NCBI GenBank assembly: GCA_030649945.1
Contig: JAUSFE010000071.1
Span: 162,249-226,248 of the forward strand
Length of the DNA: 64,000 nt
Source of the DNA: Dehalococcoidia bacterium
Lineage (GTDB): Bacteria > Chloroflexota > Dehalococcoidia > SM23-28-2 > RBG-16-64-32
Reading direction: 5' to 3'
Below are positions 14,800 to 21,247 of this stretch, in pieces. The translations under genes were made by a program, and so were the position numbers. Within the stretch, counting starts at the first letter, position 1; each line of letters begins with the position of its first letter. The notes below the pieces were generated by a model. The model made no database searches, was not told the DNA's origin, and worked only from the letters and a program-made list of their open reading frames with translations.

Positions 14800-15873
14800 A
14801 TGACGATCCAAAGCATTGACCAGGGCAAAGCCGAAGCTTTCGCCGGACAGATGATCGGCATCCTGAACGGGGGATGCCTGGCTCTTATGACAAGCATCGG
14901 CCACCGCACAGGCCTCTTCGACACAATTGCCTCGCTGCCACCCTCAACCTCCCAGCAGATCGCCGCAGCCACCGGCGTCAACGAACGCTACGCCCGCGAA
15001 TGGCTCGCTGCCATGGTGACAGGCGGCATCGTGGAGTACGACGCGTCCGCCGCCACCTACCGCCTGCCGCCAGAGCACGCGGCTTCGCTCACGCGCGCCG
15101 CCGGCCCGAACAACCTGGCGACGATAACGCAGTTCCTCGCCCTCTTCGGCAACGTGGAGGACGAGCTTGTCCAGAGCTTCCGTCAGGGCGGCGGTGTCCC
15201 ATACGCCCGCTTCGGCACCTTCCAGCAACTGATGGCTGAGGAGAGCGGCCAGTTAGTGGATGCGACGCTGCTGGACGTGACGCTGCCTCTGATCCCCGGC
15301 ATTGCGGACCGCCTGCAGCGGGGCATCGGCGTCCTGGACGTGGGCTGCGGCAAGGGCCACGCCATCAACGTCATGGCGAAGGCATTCCCTCAAAGCCGCT
15401 TCACCGGCTACGACTTTTCGGACGAAGGCGTCGCCGCCGGCAATGCAGAGGCGCAGACGATGGGCCTCCCCAACGCCCGCTTCGTGGTCAAGGACGTGTC
15501 GACGATCGACGAGAGTGCAGCATACGACCTGATCACCGCCTTCGACGCTATCCACGACCAGGCCCAGCCCACGAAGGTGCTCCGGGCCATCGCCAACGCG
15601 CTGCGCCCGGGCGGCGTCTTCCTGATGGTGGACATCGCGGCCTCGAGCAATCTCGAGGAGAACCTCCAGCACCCGCTGGCGCCGATGCTCTACAGCATTT
15701 CCACGATGCACTGCATGACCGTCTCGCTCGCGCTCAACGGCGAAGGTCTCGGCACCATGTGGGGAGAGCAGGTCGCCCGCCGGAAGCTCTCCGAAGCCGG
15801 TTTCACGAAGATCGACATGAAGCGCGTGGAGGGCGATATTATGAACGCCTACTACATCTGCTCCAAGGACTGA
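14800..15873 (+). CDS. SAM-dependent methyltransferase with N-terminal winged helix
   Basis: The 357-residue protein starts with a winged-helix-like module (GLFDTIASLPPSTSQQIAAATG, then YAREWLAAMVTGGIVEYD) followed by a class I methyltransferase core: motif I VLDVGCGKGHA near residue 180, motif II GYDFSDEG and motif IV YDLITAFDAIHD. This two-part layout resembles O-methyltransferase-like proteins of unknown substrate (related to Rv-type class I enzymes of actinobacteria). The ATG at 14800 follows AAGGAGG. It is followed 27 bp later by an acyl-CoA ligase on the same strand, so modification or activation of a carboxylic acid by the pair is possible. Confidence 0.8.
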   Translation: MTIQSIDQGKAEAFAGQMIGILNGGCLALMTSIGHRTGLFDTIASLPPSTSQQIAAATGVNERYAREWLAAMVTGGIVEYDASAATYRLPPEHAASLTRAAGPNNLATITQFLALFGNVEDELVQSFRQGGGVPYARFGTFQQLMAEESGQLVDATLLDVTLPLIPGIADRLQRGIGVLDVGCGKGHAINVMAKAFPQSRFTGYDFSDEGVAAGNAEAQTMGLPNARFVVKDVSTIDESAAYDLITAFDAIHDQAQPTKVLRAIANALRPGGVFLMVDIAASSNLEENLQHPLAPMLYSISTMHCMTVSLALNGEGLGTMWGEQVARRKLSEAGFTKIDMKRVEGDIMNAYYICSKD

Positions 15874-15900
15874 TCGCGTAGCGGCCTTGAGGAGCGCACC

Positions 15901-17460
15901 ATGACCCTCTTTCACAGCCCCTGGTTCACCCTGGAGCCCTACCCGGAGATTACCCTGACGGCGCTCCTGGCGCCGTCCGCGGAGCGCTTCCGGGATAAGC
16001 CGGCGTTCATCACAGCCGAAGGCCGCGTGCACACCTTCGGTCAGACGTGGGAGGCCTGCCGGCGACTGGGCCGCTATCTGCAGGACAGCGGCGTGGCCAG
16101 GGGCGACCGCGTGGCCATCCTCTCCGCCAACGCGCCGGAGTACTTCGTGGCCTTCTACGCCACGCTCTTTGCGGGCGGCGTGGTCACCACCCTCAATCCC
16201 CTGTACAAGGAACGCGAGGTGCTGCACCAGCTGGAGGACTGTGGCGCCAGCGCCGCCTTCGCCATGACTGCCCTGCAGCCGCTGCTGCACGGCGTGCGCG
16301 AGCACCTGCCCCAGCTCAAGCACGTCTGGGCCATAGAGGATGTCTGGAAGCTGGCCGCCGAAGCGCCGCCGGACCCCCAGGAGCTGCAGCTCAACGCCCG
16401 GGAGGACCTCGCTGCCCTGCCCTACTCCAGCGGCACCACTGGTCTGCCCAAGGGCGTTATGTTAACTCACTTCAACCTGGTCTCGAACGTGCGGCAGACC
16501 CTGTCCACAGGCCTCAGCAACAGCTACGGCATCTACCTGGACTTCCTGCCCTTCTATCACATCTACGGCATGATCGTGCTCATGGCCTGCGGTTTCGCGG
16601 GGGGCATGACCCAGGTAGTCATGCCGCGGTTCGATCCCACGCTCTGCCTGGACCTCATCCAGCGCTATCGCGTCACCAACCTCTTCGCCGTGCCGCCGGC
16701 CCTGCTCGCCCTCGCCCACTACCCCGACACCGCGAAATTCGACACCTCCAGCCTGCTCATGATCATGAGCGGCGCGGCCCCTCTGCCGCCCGAGGTGGCG
16801 AAAGCCGCCGGCCGCGCGCTCAAGACCACGGTCCTCCAGGGCTACGGCATGACGGAGACCAGCCCCGTCACCAACGTCAACCCCACCAACCGCATCAAGG
16901 ACGCCACAGTGGGCCCGCCCATCGCGGACACCATCGAGAAGGTGGTCTCGCTGGACGACGGCCGCGAGCTGGGCGCCGGCGAGGTGGGCGAGCTGCTGAC
17001 GTTCGGCCCCCAGGTGATGAAGGGCTACTGGCAGCGGCCGGAGGAGAGCGCGGAGACCCTTCCCGGCGGCGGCTGGATCCGCACCGGCGACATCGTCCAG
17101 TGCGACGAGGAAGGTTATGTCACCATCCTCGACCGCAAGAAGGAGATGATCAAGTACAAGGGCTACCAGATCGCACCCGCTGAGCTGGAGGCGCTGCTCA
17201 TGGAGCACCCCGCCGTCATGGACGCCGCCGTCATCCCCAAGCGCGACGCCGGGTCCGGCGAGATACCCAAGGCCTTCATCCTCTTGCGGCCGGAGCAGAA
17301 GGTGGCCCCCGAAGAGCTGATGCGCTTCGTGGAGGAGCGCGTGGCGCCCTACAAGAAGGTGCGCGAGATCGAGTTCGTGGACGCCATCCCCAAGACGCCG
17401 TCCGGCAAGATCCTGCGCCGAGAGCTGATCGAACAAGAGCGCGCGAAGGCCGGCGGCTAG
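15901..17460 (+). CDS. acyl-CoA synthetase / 4-coumarate-CoA ligase-like AMP-binding enzyme
   Basis: This 519-residue ANL-superfamily enzyme has the AMP-binding signature YSSGTTGLPKG near residue 175, the A4/A5 motif QGYGMTETSP, the hinge/A8 region GYVTILDRKKEMIKYKGYQI and the catalytic lysine in PKTPSGKILRREL. It converts a carboxylate to acyl-AMP and then acyl-CoA. The sequence is closest in style to 4-coumarate/medium-chain acyl-CoA ligases; the actual acid cannot be deduced. It shares an operon with the upstream methyltransferase and ends 6 bp before an inverted repeat cluster. Confidence 0.88.
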   Translation: MTLFHSPWFTLEPYPEITLTALLAPSAERFRDKPAFITAEGRVHTFGQTWEACRRLGRYLQDSGVARGDRVAILSANAPEYFVAFYATLFAGGVVTTLNPLYKEREVLHQLEDCGASAAFAMTALQPLLHGVREHLPQLKHVWAIEDVWKLAAEAPPDPQELQLNAREDLAALPYSSGTTGLPKGVMLTHFNLVSNVRQTLSTGLSNSYGIYLDFLPFYHIYGMIVLMACGFAGGMTQVVMPRFDPTLCLDLIQRYRVTNLFAVPPALLALAHYPDTAKFDTSSLLMIMSGAAPLPPEVAKAAGRALKTTVLQGYGMTETSPVTNVNPTNRIKDATVGPPIADTIEKVVSLDDGRELGAGEVGELLTFGPQVMKGYWQRPEESAETLPGGGWIRTGDIVQCDEEGYVTILDRKKEMIKYKGYQIAPAELEALLMEHPAVMDAAVIPKRDAGSGEIPKAFILLRPEQKVAPEELMRFVEERVAPYKKVREIEFVDAIPKTPSGKILRRELIEQERAKAGG

Positions 17461-17465
17461 TCCCG

Positions 17466-17700
17466 GGGGGTCAGGCTCTCAGCCTGACGCGGGGCGCGGC
17501 CGGGGCCGGCAATGGAGCATTGGAGCAATGCCGCCTACTCGGGGGGTCAGGCTCTCAGCCTGACGCGGGGCATGGGTGGGGGTGAGGCCAGCATTAGAGC
17601 AATGGAGCAATAAAGCATTGGAGCATTAAGCATGGCCGCTGATGCATGGGGGCAGGCTCTTAGCCTGACACGGGGCGCCGTCGGCGCCGAGGCCGGCAGG
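17466..17700. repeat. triple-repeat cluster, right side (inverted)
   Basis: Three units in the opposite orientation to 13766-14014, with hairpin cores GTCAGGCTCTCAGCCTGAC at 17470-17488 and 17546-17564 and a variant at 17652-17669, joined by GGAGCAATGGAGCA-type tracts. Together with the left cluster it brackets three genes. Confidence 0.8.
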
Positions 17701-17708
17701 CGTCGCCC

Positions 17709-18356
17709 GTGTTCCTGACCCGCGTCGCCCTGGCGCTGGGAACGCTCGTCCTGGGCGGCCTCGCCGCCGCCGTCATCGGCCTCGTGGTCATCGCGCTGCT
17801 GGCGTCCAGCGGCGGCTCTGGTCCCGCTGACGCGTGCCGCCCAGCCGGCAGCAGCGACGACGGCTCGTTGCGGCCGGTCGCCCGCGATGTGGAGACGGCG
17901 GCCGTTTTCCAGCAGCGCTGGGACGACCTGCGCTTCCGGGCGCTGAGCGGCTCGCCTACCCTCTCGGCCACGTTCAGCGAAGGCGAGGTGACGGCCCGCG
18001 CCTCGCAGTACCTGGCGGAGCGCGACGCCCCTCTGCAGGATATCGTCATCTGCTTCCATGACGGCCAGGCGGAGGCCCGTGCCCGCGCGGAGGTGCCCAC
18101 GCTGGCAGACGTCCCGCTCCTCGGCGGCCTGTTCGATACCAACGTCCGCCTGGTGGGCAGCATCGACCTCTCCGGGGAGCACCCACGGCTGAAGATCGAG
18201 CAACTGGAAGCGGGCAACCTGCCGGGCTTCCTGGAGGACGCCGTCCGTGACGAAGTGGAGGACGCCGTCAACAGCCGCCTGACGGACCTCCAGGTCGATC
18301 TCAGCTACAGCGTGACGTTCCGGGAGGGCGAGGCGGAGGTCGCCGTTTCGCCCTAG
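17709..18356 (+). CDS. membrane-anchored or secreted protein of unknown function
   Basis: The GTG start at 17709 opens a 215-residue protein with one N-terminal hydrophobic segment (residues 5-32) and an exported remainder. The middle contains SATFSEGEVTARASQYLAE and the end has alternating beta-strand residues (LQVDLSYSVTFREGEAEVAV), similar in character to DUF2993/LmeA-like lipid-binding proteins, but I cannot assign it with certainty. One Cys follows the anchor. It is convergent with the acetyltransferase gene; the two stop codons are 2 bp apart. Confidence 0.6.
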   Translation: MFLTRVALALGTLVLGGLAAAVIGLVVIALLASSGGSGPADACRPAGSSDDGSLRPVARDVETAAVFQQRWDDLRFRALSGSPTLSATFSEGEVTARASQYLAERDAPLQDIVICFHDGQAEARARAEVPTLADVPLLGGLFDTNVRLVGSIDLSGEHPRLKIEQLEAGNLPGFLEDAVRDEVEDAVNSRLTDLQVDLSYSVTFREGEAEVAVSP

Positions 18357-18358
18357 CC

Positions 18359-19103
18359 TCACTCCGGCCGCTGGAAGACCAGCAGCCGGTCCACGGGGAC
18401 GAAGCCGAGCCTGGCGGCCAAGCGCCGCCGACGCCTCGTTCGCGTCCAGCGCGCCCCAGACCGGCTCCTTGCCGCGGTCCCGCATACGCTCGATCATGAA
18501 CGAGACGCAGCGCGCGGCATAGCCCCGGCGCCGGTACGGCGCGAGCGTGTCAATGGAGACGTCCCAGAGCCTTTCCGTGAGCGCTCCCGCGTAGCAGAAA
18601 CACACGAGCGCGCCGTCCGCGCTGACGGCGGCGACCGGCGACCGTCCGGCGGCGACCAGAAGCTCTGACTTGAGGCGCGCGGGGAGGTTGTTCAGGGACG
18701 AGATTTCGTCCGGGCCCAGCAGCCGCACCGCGCCCGCCGGCACACTCGGCAGCCGCGGCGCGCTCCCCAGCCGGTGCAAGCCCGCCGTAGCGCCCTGCCA
18801 TTCGGGCAGCGCGCGCGTCACGGCCGGCGCGGCCTCGAACTGGCAGAGCAGCTCGCGGGCCGCCGGCTCCCGGCCCACCGCCTCGCGGATAGCCCTGGCC
18901 TTCGGCTCCCCGGCGACGACCACCAGATGCGTCTCGCGATCCCTCAGCAGGTAGCTGAGCACCGGCTTCTCGTCCAGCCCAATGACGTCGCACTCCCGCC
19001 GCAGGAGCATGGAGCGCGCCTCAACCCAGCGCGGGATATCGGGCAACCCCGCCGCGAGGCGCGCAAAAAGCGCGTCAGGCGTGGCGCCGGCGTCCGCGCT
19101 CAC
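18359..19103 (-). CDS. GNAT acetyltransferase, frameshifted near its 3' end
   Basis: Residues 1-225 read as an N-terminal domain plus a GNAT core (acetyl-CoA motif PYRRRGYAARCVSFM). The frame then breaks: after DANEASAAL the open frame gives a nonsense Arg/Ala/Gly tail that runs on for 800 bp over the opposite gene. Shifting one base at about 18420 restores AARLGFVPVDRLLVFQRPE and a TGA at 18361-18359, the typical end of this family. One extra T in the coding strand (plus-strand AA at 18420-18421) explains it. Either a recent frameshift mutation or a sequencing error. It overlaps the next gene upstream by 4 bp (ATGA), so it is the last gene of a minus-strand operon. Confidence 0.7.
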
Positions 19104-19609
19104 GCGTCCACGTACCCGGCGCCGGTCCAGCGCCGGACCTTCGTCTTTTCCGCTGCGCCCACGCGCCAGCGCATGACCGTCTGGTGCCCCTCGCCGCTGT
19201 ACTTGACGAAGGACGCGCGCTCAATGTCCAGCGCAAACAGGTGATACGGCTCCGGCGGCCGGAAATCGGTCTTCTGGAACGACGCCTCCGCGAAGCGATC
19301 TCGCTCACCCGCGTCCGTCACCTCCGCGACGCGGCCGCGCAGCTTGACTTCGCCCTCGCTGCCGTCCTTGTCGGCGACCACGCTGTGCACCAGGCAGCGG
19401 CCGTCCCGCAGCAGATCGAGCGCCTTCTTCGACTGCCACATCATCCCGAGGTAAAGCCTGCCGTCGGCGATCACAGGCTCCAGCGGGCTAATGCGCGCCT
19501 CGCCGCTCGCCGTCACCGTGCCCAGGAGCGCGAGTCCCGTCGCCGCGAATCGGCCTTCCGCCAGACGCGAAAGCTCCGGCGCCGCCCCGCAGAACTCGCT
19601 CCAGTGCAT
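19100..19609 (-). CDS. pyridoxamine 5'-phosphate oxidase-fold (FMN/F420-binding) protein
   Basis: This 169-residue split-barrel protein has the PPOX pattern: LALLGTVTASGEARISPLEPVI, a strand with GRLYLGMMWQSKKALDLLRDGRCLV and a charged strand EGEVKLRGRVAEV. Family members bind FMN or F420 at the dimer interface. The C-terminal tail (HQTVMRWRVGAAEKTKVRRW) is longer than in PdxH and lacks its PLP residues, so vitamin B6 metabolism is unlikely. It is translationally coupled to the downstream acetyltransferase gene (ATGA overlap). Confidence 0.75.
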   Translation of the reverse strand: MHWSEFCGAAPELSRLAEGRFAATGLALLGTVTASGEARISPLEPVIADGRLYLGMMWQSKKALDLLRDGRCLVHSVVADKDGSEGEVKLRGRVAEVTDAGERDRFAEASFQKTDFRPPEPYHLFALDIERASFVKYSGEGHQTVMRWRVGAAEKTKVRRWTGAGYVDA

Positions 19610-19666
19610 CTATCTGGTCCGTGGGTGGGGCCTTTTCGCCCTGCGCGGCGAACGCATTGCCAACCG

Positions 19667-20509
19667 CTACAGCCCTTCGGCCTCGCTCAGGACAGGCTTC
19701 CTCGCCAGCATGAACACGAACTCGCCCGGGACCTCGTAGCCGTCTCCCCGGCGGTATTCGCTGATGCTCTCCAGGAACTCGCGGTGCGCCGCCTCTCGCG
19801 TCTCCGGCGAGAACTTGGAGTAGGCCAGCGCCACCGGCCCGCCGGCGAACACCGCCGCCAGCACGTCGCGCTCCCCGGCGAAGCAGAGCGGGCGGTCCAC
19901 GCGCTCCTCGTGCAGGTCCACGAAACCGGCCTTCTGGAAGGCGTAGGAGAGAGCGCCCGGCGCGCCCAGCTGGAAGAACAGCGGGCACACGTCAGATTCC
20001 ACGCGGCTGTCCACAATGGGGAAGATGGAGGCCCAGCCGCAACGGTCGCGGCGGCCCCAGACCGCCACTGCGGCGCGACCGCCGGGCCGCAGCACGCGCT
20101 GCATCTGCGCGATGGCCCGCTGCGGGTCGGCCGGGTACATCAGCCCCAGCACGCAGCTCACGGCGGCGAAGGAGGCGTCCGCGTGCGATAGCTCCTCCGC
20201 GTCCTCGCGCTCGCACTGCATGTTGACGATGCCGCGGCGTTCCGCCTCGGCGCGCGTCGCGTCCACCATCCGCTGCGAGATGTCCGTCGCCACGACGGCG
20301 CCCTCCGGCCCGACGATCTCCGCTGCCAGAAAGGCGGCGATGCCCGTGCCGGTGGCGACGTCCAGCACACGCTCGCCGGGCTGCAGGTCAAGGAGCGCCA
20401 GGCAGCGCTCGGAGCAGTGGCGCAGCAGGGGCACGAAGTACTGGTCGTAGTCCTGGACGGCCATGTCCCAGCCGTAGCGCTGGACGCGGCGGTGCAGCTT
20501 CGGTTCCAC
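19667..20509 (-). CDS. class I SAM-dependent methyltransferase
   Basis: A 280-residue UbiE-like methyltransferase with motif I RVLDVATGTGIAAF near residue 48, an acidic motif II VVATDIS, and motif IV region AAVSCVLGLMYPAD followed by LRPGGRAAVAVWG. The GTG at 20509 lies 5 bp from the stop of the OsmC gene, so both are one transcript. The last ten codons (KPVLSEAEGL) come from a dispersed repeat, CTGTCCTGAGCGAGGCCGAAGG on the minus strand, that also occurs in intergenic DNA; the native C-terminus has evidently been extended by that repeat. Confidence 0.8.
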   Translation of the reverse strand: MEPKLHRRVQRYGWDMAVQDYDQYFVPLLRHCSERCLALLDLQPGERVLDVATGTGIAAFLAAEIVGPEGAVVATDISQRMVDATRAEAERRGIVNMQCEREDAEELSHADASFAAVSCVLGLMYPADPQRAIAQMQRVLRPGGRAAVAVWGRRDRCGWASIFPIVDSRVESDVCPLFFQLGAPGALSYAFQKAGFVDLHEERVDRPLCFAGERDVLAAVFAGGPVALAYSKFSPETREAAHREFLESISEYRRGDGYEVPGEFVFMLARKPVLSEAEGL

Positions 20510-20513
20510 GGCT

Positions 20514-21083
20514 CTACTCCCCGGTGGCCCCGGTGGCCCCGGCGGGTGCGGACGGCGCTGCGGCCCGCACGGGCTCGGAGATCTTCAGCTCACCCCTGAC
20601 CGGCACCGCCCGCCTCAAGTCGTCCAGCACCGGGCTGTGGGCGTCCGCCGTCGCCACGAGCTGACGGACGCGCTCCTCGCCTGCCGGGCTGCTGATGTGT
20701 GCCGTGTAGCGGACAGCCGTCCACCCGGGCGGCACGCTGTCATCGACGCCGTACATGCCCCGCGCGTCGTAGTCCGCCTCGACGACGACTTCGACGCTGT
20801 CCAGCGGGATCTCCAGGCGCGCCGCCCAGAGCACGTAGCCCATGGCCAGGCAGCTGCCCAGCCCGGCGCGCACCAGCACTCCCGGGTCCGGGCCCAGGCC
20901 GGCGCCGCCGTCGCCCGGCGTCTCGTCGGCGACGAGCTTCCACGCCCCGTCCTCGATGTCGCACGTGACGCCGCTGCGCACGCGGACGGTAGTGGTCGCG
21001 GTGCCCTGCCCCACGCTGGGGCGCAGACGCAGCGTCCGCGCGTTGCGTTCCTGAATCGTCTTGAGGTTCTTGTCCTCGCTCAT
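20514..21083 (-). CDS. OsmC-family protein lacking the second redox cysteine
   Basis: The ATG at 21083 follows AAAGGA and gives 189 residues with the OsmC fold: DPGVLVRAGLGSCLAMGYVLWAA supplies the first family Cys on the central helix, followed by the beta strands (VEVVVEADYDARGMYG) and the C-terminal half. In peroxidatic OsmC/Ohr the second Cys sits in a CPV-type motif; here the aligned position reads AHSPVLDDL, so the thiol pair is incomplete. It is therefore probably not a peroxidase of the usual mechanism. It precedes a methyltransferase in the same minus-strand operon. Confidence 0.75.
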   Translation of the reverse strand: MSEDKNLKTIQERNARTLRLRPSVGQGTATTTVRVRSGVTCDIEDGAWKLVADETPGDGGAGLGPDPGVLVRAGLGSCLAMGYVLWAARLEIPLDSVEVVVEADYDARGMYGVDDSVPPGWTAVRYTAHISSPAGEERVRQLVATADAHSPVLDDLRRAVPVRGELKISEPVRAAAPSAPAGATGATGE

Positions 21084-21153
21084 TCGGCCCGCCCGTCCTT
21101 TCTCTCTAAAACCGGCTCGGGTTTGATTATACGGGCGAGGGATGCGCACGGAG

Positions 21154-21230
21154 GCGGTCACGCCGGATAAAATTCGATAAATTCGGGCGGGCGTGACCGC
21201 GTAGAGACGCCCCGGCGGGGCGTCTCTACG
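21154..21230. terminator. nested palindromes downstream of the molybdoenzyme gene
   Basis: GCGGTCACGCC (21154-21164) pairs with GGCGTGACCGC (21190-21200), and a second perfect 31-bp palindrome (21200-21230, CGTAGAGACGCCCCG arms) follows, 17 bp from the stop of the minus-strand molybdopterin gene. It is both a likely terminator and a member of the GTAG...CTAC repeat family. Confidence 0.5.
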
Positions 21231-21247
21231 GGGGTTCGAACGTCTCT

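Noticed and set aside
17547..18358. Long antisense extension of the acetyltransferase frame across the membrane-anchored protein gene
   Set aside because: It is the out-of-frame read-through after the one-base shift near 18420; the composition is Arg/Ala/His-rich and the plus-strand gene there has a signal anchor and a good start.
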